A model generated the notes under the pieces. That model had not been told where the DNA came from. It worked only from the letters and a program-made list of their open reading frames with translations, and searched no databases. Shown here in pieces: positions 6,077 to 13,266 of a DNA stretch of 13,266 nt; the first letter of the stretch is position 1; every line of letters starts with the position of its first letter. The DNA lies in assembly GCA_039182715.1 (NCBI GenBank), contig JBCDBY010000106.1, forward strand, positions 1 through 13,266, read 5' to 3'. This DNA is from JBCDBY01 sp039182715 (GTDB lineage: Bacteria > Planctomycetota > PLA2). The position numbers and the translations under genes are program-made.

Positions 6077-7239
6077 GCGAGGTCGAGCGGGTCGTCCGCG
6101 AGGAGTGGGGCTCCATCCTCGCGACGCTCATCCGCGCCTGCGGCGACTTTGAGATGGCCGAAGACGCGCTGCAGGACGCGTGCGTCGAGCTGCTGGCCCA
6201 ACTCGAAGCGCCGGATCACCAGGCGGCGTGGCTCACGACGGTGGCACGCCGCCGGGCGATCGACCGCGTGCGGCGCGAGGCGGCGCGCGGCGCGAAGCAG
6301 GCGGAGGCGATGCACCGTCGCGAGGAGCGCCTGGCCATGATCGCCGCCCCCGAGCCGCAGGATCGCCTGCGCCTGATCTTCACCTGCTGCCATCCGGCGC
6401 TGAAGCCGGAAGCGCGCGTCGCGCTCACGCTGCGCACGCTCGGCGGGCTCGAGACGCGCGAGATCGCGCGCGCCTTCCTCGTGCCGGAAACGACCATGCA
6501 GCAGCGGCTGGTGCGCGCCAAGCGCAAGATCCGCGACGCGGGCATCCCGTATCGCGTGCCGCCCAACGACCAGTTGGGTGAGCGGCTCTCGGGCGTGCTG
6601 GCGGTGCTGTATCTCGTTTTCAACGAAGGTCACGCCCACATGCGGGATGCGCTCTGCGACGACGCGATTCGCCTGGCACGCGATCTCGTCGCGCTCCTGC
6701 CGGACGAGCCGGAGCCGCGCGCGCTGCTCGCGCTGATGCTGCTGCACGACGCGCGCCGCGCCGCTCGCATGGTCGACGGCGAAGCAGTGCTGCTCGGCGA
6801 CCAGGACCGCCGCAAGTGGGACCGCGCGCGCATCGCGGAAGGCGAAGCTCTGCTCGCGTCCGCGCCGCGCGGCCCGTATGCCATCCAGGCGGCCATCGCC
6901 GCGCTCCACGCGCAGGCGCCGAGCACCGCGGAGACCGACTGGCACCAGATCGCCGCGCTCTACGGCAAGCTCCTCGAGCGGACGCGTTCGCCCGTCGTCG
7001 CGCTCAACCGCGCCGTCGCGATCGCCGAGGCCGACGGCGCGGAGGCGGGCCTGCGTGCGACGGACGCGCTGGCGAGCGACCTCGACGAGTACCTTTGGTT
7101 TCACACCACACGCGGCGAGATGTTGCGCCGTCTCGACCGCACCGACGAAGCGCGCGCCAGCTACGAGCGCGCCCGCGCGCTGGCGAGCGACGCGCAGCAG
7201 ACCCGTTTCGTGGACGAACGACTGGCGGAGATGACATGA
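6073..7239 (+). CDS. ECF42-type RNA polymerase sigma factor with C-terminal TPR-like extension
   Basis: 388 residues starting at GTG 6073, which overlaps the TGA of the DGPF gene. Region sigma2 spans about 10-75 (EDALQDACVELLAQL; AAWLTTVARRRAIDRVRRE) and directs -10 recognition. The group signature DRLRLIFTCCHPALKPEARVAL lies at 97-118 and sigma4 at about 110-160 (LGGLETREIARAFLVPETTMQQRLVRAKRKIR). A conserved extension of some 220 residues follows (YLVFNEGHAHM at about 180-190, GDQDRRKWDRARIAEGEALL, YAIQAAIAALHA, YEALL-type helices), typical of ECF42 and reported as tetratricopeptide-like. ECF42 members have no anti-sigma gene nearby, as here; control is thought to involve the extension. Predicted to transcribe its own operon. 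The stop overlaps the next ATG (ATGA). Confidence 0.95.
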   Translation: MSEVERVVREEWGSILATLIRACGDFEMAEDALQDACVELLAQLEAPDHQAAWLTTVARRRAIDRVRREAARGAKQAEAMHRREERLAMIAAPEPQDRLRLIFTCCHPALKPEARVALTLRTLGGLETREIARAFLVPETTMQQRLVRAKRKIRDAGIPYRVPPNDQLGERLSGVLAVLYLVFNEGHAHMRDALCDDAIRLARDLVALLPDEPEPRALLALMLLHDARRAARMVDGEAVLLGDQDRRKWDRARIAEGEALLASAPRGPYAIQAAIAALHAQAPSTAETDWHQIAALYGKLLERTRSPVVALNRAVAIAEADGAEAGLRATDALASDLDEYLWFHTTRGEMLRRLDRTDEARASYERARALASDAQQTRFVDERLAEMT

Positions 7240-8369
7240 ACCGACTCTGGATCCTTCTCGCCCTCGCCCTGCCGGCGCACGCGGACCCGTTGGAGTCCGT
7301 CGCGTTTCTGGTGGGGGAGTGGGACGGCGAGGGCAAACACCCGTACGGCAGCTACCAGGAGACACAGAAGGCGGAGCGCGCGCTCGGCGGCACGATCATC
7401 GAAGTGCACACCAAGAGCACGATGGGCAGCCAGACGGTGCACGAGGACCGCCGCGTACTCTCCTTCGACCCGAAGACGAAGCAGATCCGCATGCGCCAGT
7501 GGGCCAAGGGCATCTTGCGCGTGTATGCGGCGACGGTTGAGAAGGACCGCGTGGTCTTCCGTCAGATCGCGAAGGAGGGAGCGGCCGAGGATGCGTGGCG
7601 CTACACCTTCACACGCGTCGACGGCGGCTTCGACTACCAGGTGCACGTCGACGACAAACCGTTCGTGCAGGGCCGGCTGCGCCAGGAAACGAAGGACCCC
7701 GGCAAACCGGGCGCGCTCGGCATTCGCCAGTACGAAGCGAAGGTCGCCGGCATGCCCGCGCAGATCCACCATCCGGACGGCGAGGGGCCGTTTCCGGTGA
7801 TCGTCTTCTCGCCCGGGGGGCAGGCCAACACCTTCCAGGGCTATCGTCCGTACGGACGGTTCTGGGCGACGTGGGGCTACGTGACGGTAATCGTGGCGTT
7901 CAAGGACGCGAAGGCGGAGGAGCGCGCGCCGAAGTTCCGGAAGGCGCTCGACTGGGTGCTGCAGGAGAACGCGCGCGAGGGCTCGCCGCTGAAGGGGATG
8001 ATCGACGCGAAGCGCCTCGCGGTCGCCGGCCACTCCCGCGGCGGCAACGCGGCCCTGCGCGCGGCGAAGCAGGACGAGCGGGTCATTGCGTGCCTCGCGC
8101 TTGCCCCCTCCGGCCCGGCCGAGCCCATCGAAGGCAAGGGCAAGGGCGCTTGCTGCATCATCATCGGGGACCAGGATCAGTTCCGGACGCAGGCGGCCAA
8201 GGCGCACGAGCATTGGAAGGGCGAGAAGTACGAGTTCGTGATCCCGGGCATGACGCACATGCTCGCGCCACGCGAGGCAACGCTGAAGCTCGTCCAACGC
8301 GCAACCGCGTTCTGGCACGTCGCGCTCAACGGAGACGCGCGTTACAAAGCGTTTCTGAAGCCGAGCTAG
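7236..8369 (+). CDS. Exported DUF1579-like beta-barrel fused to an alpha/beta hydrolase
   Basis: 377 residues. ATG at 7236 overlaps the sigma stop and has GGAG at 7227-7230. Signal peptide 1-16 (MNRLWILLALALPAHA, cleaved before Asp17). Residues about 20-145 look like a DUF1579/THAP4-type beta-barrel: FLVGEWDGEGKHPYGSYQET, a GGTIIEVHTKS strand, then repeating strands RVLSFDPKTKQIRMRQW and WRYTFTRVDGGFDYQVHV. Residues about 165-370 are an alpha/beta hydrolase of the dienelactone hydrolase/PETase-chlorophyllase-like kind: an oxyanion strand PVIVFSPGG (187-195), the nucleophile elbow GHSRGG (Ser267), an acid in GDQDQF (Asp312 or Asp314) and His341 in GMTHM. The triad looks intact, so an esterase-like activity outside the cytoplasm is likely. 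Third gene of the DGPF/ECF42 operon, hence probably an output of the sigma factor. Substrate unknown. Confidence 0.9.
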   Translation: MNRLWILLALALPAHADPLESVAFLVGEWDGEGKHPYGSYQETQKAERALGGTIIEVHTKSTMGSQTVHEDRRVLSFDPKTKQIRMRQWAKGILRVYAATVEKDRVVFRQIAKEGAAEDAWRYTFTRVDGGFDYQVHVDDKPFVQGRLRQETKDPGKPGALGIRQYEAKVAGMPAQIHHPDGEGPFPVIVFSPGGQANTFQGYRPYGRFWATWGYVTVIVAFKDAKAEERAPKFRKALDWVLQENAREGSPLKGMIDAKRLAVAGHSRGGNAALRAAKQDERVIACLALAPSGPAEPIEGKGKGACCIIIGDQDQFRTQAAKAHEHWKGEKYEFVIPGMTHMLAPREATLKLVQRATAFWHVALNGDARYKAFLKPS

Positions 8370-8400
8370 CGTTTTTTACCGGACCGTGCCCATCCCGACG

Positions 8401-8406
8401 TAGGGT
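8401..8406 (+). promoter_or_regulatory. Candidate -10 of the unknown exported protein gene (leaderless type)
   Basis: TAGGGT matches the TAnnnT pattern and ends six bases before the ATG at 8413, the same spacing seen at two other starts in the window. The AGGG it contains could instead act as a ribosome site. Confidence 0.3.
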
Positions 8407-8412
8407 CGTCTC

Positions 8413-9294
8413 ATGCTTCGCATCGCATGCCTGCTGCTCGTCGCGTCGGCCGGGGACAAGACGGTCACGACGCCGTTCGATCACCTCAAGCTCAAGCCGC
8501 TGGAGGAGGGCACGCGCGGACTGCGGGACGCGTTTCCGTACCTGGCGGTGGGGGACATGCAGGTCCGGCCGGAGACGTTGCCCCAGGTTCTCGAGTCCGA
8601 GATCGACAGCGAAACGGCCGCGATCGAAGCGCTGCGCCTCTTCGCCGCCGGCCCCGTCGTGCGGGATGCGGCCTCGGCGCAGCGGGTGATCGACACCGGC
8701 ACAAAGCTGCAGAAGCAACTCAAGCATCTGCGGCTCCGGCTGCACGACTACCGCCCGGCCGCGTACGCGCCGTCCGCAAAGAGGACCAAGGACGGCTGGA
8801 CCGCGAGCCTCGTCGCGTTCGAGATGGACCGCAGGCTTCGTCTGGTGCACCTCCAGGCGCACATCGACGCCAAGGGCGCGATGAAGATCACGCGCAAGCC
8901 GATCGTGGACGGCCCGATGACGACATGGCAGGTCGACTTCGGAGCCGGCGGACCCAACGAGGCGCAGCTCAAGGAGCAGCTCGCCATGCGGCGGGAAGTG
9001 CTCTTCGCGCGCAAGGCCTACGCGACGGCGCTGCGCCCGCGCTGCACGGTCGGCAACGCGTGGGCGATCGCCCGGCTGCGCTTCCTCCCGCCTCAGCTCG
9101 ACGACCTGTGGGGCCCGCACGATCGCGTGGTCGGCTCCGGCCTCTACCTCGTGGCGCGCGACCTCGACGAAGGCGGCGCCATCGTCTACGACGCCACGAG
9201 CAAGCAGCACCCGGTCTACCGGGTCCGCTGGGTGAAGTCGGCCGAGGGCCCGATGCGTGTGGGCAAGGAGCTCGGCAGCTTCGCGCGGCGCTGA
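8413..9294 (+). CDS. Exported protein of unknown function
   Basis: 293 residues with a short signal peptide (MLRIACLLLVASA, cleavage likely after residue 13). I do not recognise the family. Visible features: an N-terminal segment resembling a helix-rich region (about 25-100, LEEGTRGLRDAFPYLAVGDM and KLQKQLKHLRLRL), then mixed strands such as WTASLVAFEMDRRLRLVHLQAHIDAKGAM, TTWQVDFGAGG, and a C-terminal AIVYDATSKQHPVYRVRWV region. No metal-binding or catalytic motif stands out. No good Shine-Dalgarno; TAGGGT (8401-8406) lies exactly six bases before the ATG, either as a -10 for a leaderless transcript or, less likely, as an AGGG ribosome site. Starts 43 bases after the hydrolase gene, so it could also be read through from the ECF42 operon. 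Codon bias fits its neighbours. Confidence 0.8.
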   Translation: MLRIACLLLVASAGDKTVTTPFDHLKLKPLEEGTRGLRDAFPYLAVGDMQVRPETLPQVLESEIDSETAAIEALRLFAAGPVVRDAASAQRVIDTGTKLQKQLKHLRLRLHDYRPAAYAPSAKRTKDGWTASLVAFEMDRRLRLVHLQAHIDAKGAMKITRKPIVDGPMTTWQVDFGAGGPNEAQLKEQLAMRREVLFARKAYATALRPRCTVGNAWAIARLRFLPPQLDDLWGPHDRVVGSGLYLVARDLDEGGAIVYDATSKQHPVYRVRWVKSAEGPMRVGKELGSFARR

Positions 9295-9389
9295 ACGAAT
9301 CGGGGCCGCCCCGTCGGCCTCGCAGGCGCAATCCGGGCGCGCGCGAGATTCCGTGGCAGGGTCCCCGCGGGTCTCCCGTTTCCGGAGAT

Positions 9390-12300
9390 ATGCGTCGATT
9401 CCTCCGCATTCTCCCGATTTCGCTTCTTCTGCTGTCCGCTTGCGGGGGTGGGGGCCCCGCCTCGATTCTCGGAGGGTCGGACACCTGGGTCCGCAACATT
9501 GGCGGCGTCCCGATCGACGCCGAGTCGCAGGATTTCGAGTTCGCGCCCGCCGACATGGAGACCACGCCGGACGGCCGCATCGGCTTGCTGGGCTCGACGA
9601 CGTCGCCGTCGGGAGACGAGGACTCCTTCCTGGCCGTGCACGACGCGGACGGCAGCGTGATCTGGGCACGCGCCCTCGGCCAGCAGTCCGACTCGTTCAC
9701 GGAGTCGGGTGAGAATCCGGTGTGGGCCGCCATGCCGGCACGGCGCCCCGACGGGACCGCCGCCGAGACCACGGCGATGCTGCGCGGGGAGGCCGACTAC
9801 CTGCGGTCGCCCACGTCCCACCGGCCGAGCATCACGCTTCTGGACAGTGCGGGCGCCGTCATCTGGAGTCGGAGCTACCTGACGCACCACTTTGCGCCCC
9901 GCGCCATGGCCGCCTTCCCCGGCGGTGACTTCGGCGTCGTCGGCTTCTACCGTTCCAGCCCCAACATCTCGGGCAGCCCCCGGCTCGCGGGTGGGAGCGA
10001 GCCGGTCAAGGATTGGCCGCTCTGGTTGATGCGCGTGCGGGGAACGGATGGAAGCGTGCTGTGGTCGCGCGTCATCGACTACCGGGAACGACCGACCGAC
10101 CTCAACGAAGAGTGGGAGCCGAAGGCGGTCTTGGTCGATCGGAACGGCCATCTCGTCGTCGCCGGTCGGCGCGAGTTCTGGCTTCGTGACCGGGGTCTGA
10201 TCAACGGGGTGCGGGAGGATGGATTCGTCAGTCGCTTCGACGGGAACGGTGGGGTCCGATTGGGCGAAGATCGATCGCGGATCGGCGAGTACCTAGCGCT
10301 CTGCGAGGATGAGAACGGCTTCATTCACGTGACGGGTCGCGAAGGCCCCGGGCTCTCGCCGAGTGGCGGCGTCTTCGTAACCCGGCTCGCCTCCGATCTC
10401 CGTCGCATTCGCGAACTCGTGTATCCGGGACCGGACGATGCGTGGGCGAGCGACAAGCCGACCGCGATCCACGCGGCGCCCGGTGGGGCGTCCGTGATGG
10501 TGGCGACCGAGGAGCAGCGCGTCCATCACATCGACGAGGGGGGAGGGCTGTTCCTGACCGAGGAAACGACCAGTCCGGTGACGGGGATCTACTCGTCCGA
10601 TGGCCGCGGCGCGGCTCCGACCGTGTTCACGCACGAGGATGGCAAGGTCGTGATTCGCGGAGCCGTCGAGCGTGAACGCCAGACGCCCGTCGCGCGGGAG
10701 AGCCTGCCGCGGTTCCCGGAGGTCGGGTCGGATCCCTCGGGATACGTGCATGTGGGCTCCGGGTCCATCGAGGCCTCGGATGACACCGGCGCTTCATTGT
10801 GGGTGGCCCCTTCGCGGCAGAGCGAGGTCCCGCGCGCGGTCGCACACGGCGCACGCGGCTGGTACGCCTTGACCGAGGTCGGCGATGAAGCGGTCATCGT
10901 CTGTCTTTCCGAGACCGGCACCCGACGCGGCACGCTGCGCCTGCGTGCCGAGGAAGAGGAACAGTTCGAGATCCAGGACATCGTGGCCGATGCCGAGGGG
11001 TGTGTTCTGATCGGCTGGTTGGGCGCGGCTGGGCTCGTCGTGCGTGTTCGCGATACGGGCGCCGCGACGGATGCCCTCTTCGCGGAGTGGTGGCGCACCG
11101 TGAAAGCGGGAGCAGACTCCACCATTGCCCTGCGCGCCATGCCCGGTCCGGATGGGGACCTCTACATCGCGGGCGCCGCGTCGGGCAGAAGCTGGGTCGC
11201 ACGCACCTCCCTCGCCGCGGCGCCGGCGTCCGGTGCCGCTCTCCCGGGCGCCGTGGCGCAGTTCCCGCAGGCAACCATTCGACTGGATCTGGCTCGTCGA
11301 CTTGATCTGGCTCATCGACTGGGGCTGGCTCGCCGTCCCGATGGTGGCGTGATGCTATTCCTGCCGCAGGGCGAGGATGACGAAGACATCGGAACCGTCC
11401 ACCTTCTCGACGACGCACTCTGGAGCGAGAAGCGCTTCGTGGTTTCGTCGGACGTCGTCTCCGCTTCGCCCGCGTCCGACAGCGGCATCGTCCTCACCGT
11501 GCGCTACTCCGACCGGACCGGCGCGGGAGGCTATATCCAGCACATCGGTGTGCATAGCGTGGACGCCGACGGCGAGACCTGCTGGACGCGCGTGTACGGC
11601 ACGGCGAAGAACGACGTGTCGAACTGCGCGATGAGCGTAGCGGCGGGCGGCTGTCTGATCGCCGGACGCAGCGCGGGATTCTCGGGCGACCTGGTCGAAC
11701 GCGAGAACACCGAGGTCGAGGATGCGTGGCTGCTTCGACTCGACGAGAACGGTCGGGTCGGGCAGGGGTGCATCGCCGAGCTGGATCGTGCCTTCGTGGG
11801 CGCCGAGGTGAGCGTGGAGGACGGTTCCGGCGCGCCCACGCCGCTTCAGCTCGACGTCGGACTTGTGCCGGCGGGCACGCTGACGATCTCCACAACGCCA
11901 ATCGCCGTCCGGGCGTTCGTGCCGCGCGAAGGCCGCAGCTGCAGCGCGTTCTTCGGCGACCCCGAGTGCGAGGCGGTCATTCGCGATCCCGATCCGGACC
12001 CCGATCCCGATCCGGATCCGGACCCCGACCCCGTCGTGGTCGGCGACATCGTGCTCGGCTTCCTTTCCGCGGGCACGACGCGCTCCGACGACGGCGTGTT
12101 CACCATCGACTGGCCGAACAGCGGCGGCGATGTTCCCGAGGCGGTGGGCGACGGCACCGAGCCGGCGATCTCGTCGGTCGGTCGCGTCGCGTTCAAGTCG
12201 CGAGCGGGCAACTCGATTCTGATGGTGGATCCGCGTGAACCGGGCACGGTGACGACGCTCTACACGTGGGGCATCAACGAGCAGGTCGATCAGCTCGAGT

Positions 12301-12872
12301 GGTCGCCGGACGCGCAGTGGATCGCGGCCACGCAGCGGCCGAGTGGATTCTCCGGCGGGATCCAGATCGCCCTGCTCGACGTCAGCGAGGGGGAGATGAT
12401 CACCCTCACGGATACCGGGAGCAACTCCGATCCCTCTTGGTCCGCGGACGGAGCCTCGCTCATGTTCATTCGCAACAACGAGCTCTACGAGATGACGCTG
12501 GACTTCTCCGGCGACGAGCCGGCGGCGGGACTGATCGAGCGCGTGTACACGCACAACGAGGAGATCCGCGAGGTCGTGTGGTCGGCGGACGGCAACCGCG
12601 TGGCGTTCCTCTCCGATGAGGGCATCTTCGAGTTGGACTATCCCGTCGATGCCAACGCCGTTGCGCAGCAGCGCACCAACCCCAGTGTGAACGCGCAGGA
12701 CGTCTTCGTCGCCTATGCGCCGGACAGCCGAGCGCTGCTCTACGTCCGCCGCAGCCTCAACGACGGCACGGGCCGGCTCTACCGCACGACGGACACGGGC
12801 GCGGAACTCTACCCGGGCGTCAGCGGACTGGACGGCTACTGGAACGGGATCTCCGTGGCGCGGCCGCGATAG
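9390..12872 (+). CDS. Large lipoprotein with N-terminal propeller-like region and C-terminal TolB/PD40-like propeller
   Basis: 1160 residues from the ATG at 9390. The open frame extends 321 codons further upstream, but those overlap the previous gene; the lipoprotein signal MRRFLRILPISLLLLSAC with Cys18 marks the true start. Residues about 30-800 contain repeating 'DxDGxxxWxR' and 'DxxxxV..GGxxVxG' units (for example VHDADGSVIWARALG, LLDSAGAVIWSRSYL, VRGTDGSVLWSRVID, VDADGETCWTRVYG, CLIAGRSAGFSGD) resembling SBBP/PQQ-like propeller blades. An eight-fold Asp-Pro linker (866-881) separates a C-terminal region (about 885-1160) with PD40/TolB-type blades: LEWSPDAQWIAATQ, PSWSADGASLMFI, VVWSADGNRVAFLS, VAYAPDSRALLYVRR. 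Such proteins typically bind other proteins or act in outer-membrane-associated complexes; no enzyme active site is visible. A hexapeptide repeat lies at 631-648. Start has only GGAG two bases upstream, too close to be effective. Confidence 0.92.
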   Translation: MRRFLRILPISLLLLSACGGGGPASILGGSDTWVRNIGGVPIDAESQDFEFAPADMETTPDGRIGLLGSTTSPSGDEDSFLAVHDADGSVIWARALGQQSDSFTESGENPVWAAMPARRPDGTAAETTAMLRGEADYLRSPTSHRPSITLLDSAGAVIWSRSYLTHHFAPRAMAAFPGGDFGVVGFYRSSPNISGSPRLAGGSEPVKDWPLWLMRVRGTDGSVLWSRVIDYRERPTDLNEEWEPKAVLVDRNGHLVVAGRREFWLRDRGLINGVREDGFVSRFDGNGGVRLGEDRSRIGEYLALCEDENGFIHVTGREGPGLSPSGGVFVTRLASDLRRIRELVYPGPDDAWASDKPTAIHAAPGGASVMVATEEQRVHHIDEGGGLFLTEETTSPVTGIYSSDGRGAAPTVFTHEDGKVVIRGAVERERQTPVARESLPRFPEVGSDPSGYVHVGSGSIEASDDTGASLWVAPSRQSEVPRAVAHGARGWYALTEVGDEAVIVCLSETGTRRGTLRLRAEEEEQFEIQDIVADAEGCVLIGWLGAAGLVVRVRDTGAATDALFAEWWRTVKAGADSTIALRAMPGPDGDLYIAGAASGRSWVARTSLAAAPASGAALPGAVAQFPQATIRLDLARRLDLAHRLGLARRPDGGVMLFLPQGEDDEDIGTVHLLDDALWSEKRFVVSSDVVSASPASDSGIVLTVRYSDRTGAGGYIQHIGVHSVDADGETCWTRVYGTAKNDVSNCAMSVAAGGCLIAGRSAGFSGDLVERENTEVEDAWLLRLDENGRVGQGCIAELDRAFVGAEVSVEDGSGAPTPLQLDVGLVPAGTLTISTTPIAVRAFVPREGRSCSAFFGDPECEAVIRDPDPDPDPDPDPDPDPVVVGDIVLGFLSAGTTRSDDGVFTIDWPNSGGDVPEAVGDGTEPAISSVGRVAFKSRAGNSILMVDPREPGTVTTLYTWGINEQVDQLEWSPDAQWIAATQRPSGFSGGIQIALLDVSEGEMITLTDTGSNSDPSWSADGASLMFIRNNELYEMTLDFSGDEPAAGLIERVYTHNEEIREVVWSADGNRVAFLSDEGIFELDYPVDANAVAQQRTNPSVNAQDVFVAYAPDSRALLYVRRSLNDGTGRLYRTTDTGAELYPGVSGLDGYWNGISVARPR
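11280..11333 (+). repeat. Three 18-bp in-frame tandem repeats
   Basis: Units 11280-11297, 11298-11315 and 11316-11333, beginning CGACTGGATCTGGCTCGT, CGACTTGATCTGGCTCAT and CGACTGGGGCTGGCTCGC. They encode RLDLAR, RLDLAH and RLGLAR (residues 631-648) inside the N-terminal propeller-like region of the large lipoprotein. The 18-bp period keeps the reading frame; divergence between copies is low, pointing to recent expansion. Confidence 0.92.
11985..12032 (+). repeat. Asp-Pro (DP)8 coding repeat
   Basis: Eight consecutive Asp-Pro dipeptides (residues 866-881) written with mixed GAT/GAC and CCC/CCG codons. It is an acidic rigid linker between the two halves of the large lipoprotein. The codon mixture suggests it is older than a simple slippage array. 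Confidence 0.93.
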
Positions 12873-12895
12873 CGCGTGGCGTGACGCCCCCGCCG

Positions 12896-13266
12896 TCAGT
12901 CGCCTTGCGGGGCGGGCGGCGGGGGTCGATGCTGCAGGTGCTCGAGCAGCGACGCGTCGAACGCGTGGTGGTAGAAAAACCACTTCCGGCCGATGCGCAC
13001 GAATGTGCGGGAGTGACGCTGCGTCTGCCGGTTCTTCTTTACCTTCCACGACACGGTGGCCCACAGGCCGAAGTACTCGACCTTGCCGATCGACAGGCGG
13101 CTGGGCGTCATGAACTCGGCCGGCTTGTCCTTGTACTTCGCGATCTTCTCGTCGTACTGCGCCTGAAACTCCTCGGCGCCGCGCGTCAGCGGCGTGACGC
13201 TGAGCCACCAGGCGCGCCGCGCCTTGTCTTCGCTCAGCCAGCCGCCGCGGCCGGCGCACTTCGGAC
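12896..13266 (-). CDS. Unrecognised protein, 3' part (5' end beyond window)
   Basis: On the minus strand the frame is open from the window edge to a TGA at 12898-12896; 122 residues are visible. An internal ATG at 13111 exists, but the frame continues well upstream with similar composition, so the true start lies outside. Visible content: CAGRGGWLSEDKARRAWWLS, a GAEEFQAQYDEKIAKYKDK helix, then strands VEYFGLWATVSWKVKKNRQ, HSRTFVRIGRKWFFYHHAFD and a Pro-rich tail (RPPPPAPQGD). The helix-then-antiparallel-strand order, ending in a 'W.VKKNRQ..HSRTFVRIGRKWFF' hairpin, loosely resembles NTF2/SnoaL-like proteins, which is only a suggestion. Convergent with the large lipoprotein, with 23 bases between the stop codons. 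Confidence 0.75.
   Translation of the reverse strand, partial: PKCAGRGGWLSEDKARRAWWLSVTPLTRGAEEFQAQYDEKIAKYKDKPAEFMTPSRLSIGKVEYFGLWATVSWKVKKNRQTQRHSRTFVRIGRKWFFYHHAFDASLLEHLQHRPPPPAPQGD

Noticed and set aside
5962..7365. 467-codon minus-strand open frame opposite the sigma factor gene
   Set aside because: Composition is typical of an antisense shadow, and the ECF42 protein on the plus strand is unmistakable.
8372..8377. T6 tract after the hydrolase gene as an intrinsic terminator
   Set aside because: I could not find a stable GC-rich stem immediately before the T-tract.
9301..9313. CGGGGC-C-GCCCCG palindrome after the exported-protein gene as a terminator
   Set aside because: The perfect arms leave only a one-base loop, the realistic stem is 4-5 bp, and no T-tract follows.
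8427..9389. 321-codon upstream extension of the large lipoprotein frame
   Set aside because: It overlaps the exported-protein gene at 8413-9294 in another frame, is Arg/Pro/Ala-rich as expected for an antiframe in high-GC DNA, and the lipoprotein signal begins only at 9390.
7161..9669. Long minus-strand frames (7161-8318 and 8326-9669)
   Set aside because: Shadows of the hydrolase and exported-protein genes, without recognisable domains or start signals.
12877..12889. GGCGT/ACGCC inverted repeat between the convergent genes
   Set aside because: The loop is a single base and there is no T-tract on either strand, so it is not supported as a terminator.
11355..13259. 634-codon minus-strand open frame
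   Set aside because: Arg/His/Val-rich shadow opposite the large lipoprotein gene, with no domain or ribosome site; the plus-strand frame has clear propeller motifs.

Overview
This is a high-GC (by eye roughly two thirds G+C), gene-dense chromosomal stretch from a Gram-negative-type bacterium. The organism cannot be named from sequence alone. The density of exported or lipid-anchored proteins of unknown function, a multi-EF-hand exported protein, a protein made of carboxypeptidase-regulatory-like beta-sandwich modules, a DUF3891 protein and an ECF42-type sigma factor fit a Planctomycetota, Myxococcota or similar metagenomic lineage. I see no mobile element, CRISPR array, rRNA, tRNA or phage gene.

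Layout. (a) 1-781 (-): exported five-EF-hand protein, cut by the window edge. It is followed by about 370 bases without a convincing gene, containing a 14-bp tandem duplication. (b) 1154-2656: a DUF3891 gene (-) and a MarR-type repressor gene (+), divergently transcribed from a 108-bp gap that carries three copies of an 18-bp inverted repeat. These overlap the promoter elements I can see for both genes, so this looks like a self-contained repressor/target pair. (c) 2767-4233: a glycosidase-like TIM-barrel lipoprotein (+), convergent with a small exported protein (-); their stop codons abut. (d) 4343-5650 (+): membrane-anchored protein of about four beta-sandwich modules. (e) 5720-8369 (+): a three-gene operon with overlapping start and stop codons, encoding a YCII-type DGPF-motif protein, an ECF42 sigma factor with a long C-terminal extension, and an exported protein fusing a DUF1579-like beta-barrel to an alpha/beta hydrolase. 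A sequence resembling the recalled ECF42 promoter lies upstream of the first gene, suggesting autoregulation. (f) 8413-9294 (+): exported protein of unknown function. (g) 9390-12872 (+): large lipoprotein with a propeller-like N-terminal region, an Asp-Pro linker and a C-terminal TolB/PD40-like propeller. (h) 12896-13266 (-): 3' part of an unrecognised gene.

The window reads as ordinary chromosome with two regulatory units of interest: the triple-operator MarR/DUF3891 pair and the ECF42/DGPF/hydrolase operon. Several genes lack a Shine-Dalgarno sequence and instead have a -10-like hexamer exactly six bases before the ATG, hinting at leaderless transcripts. The glycosidase-like lipoprotein appears to lack a canonical catalytic nucleophile.
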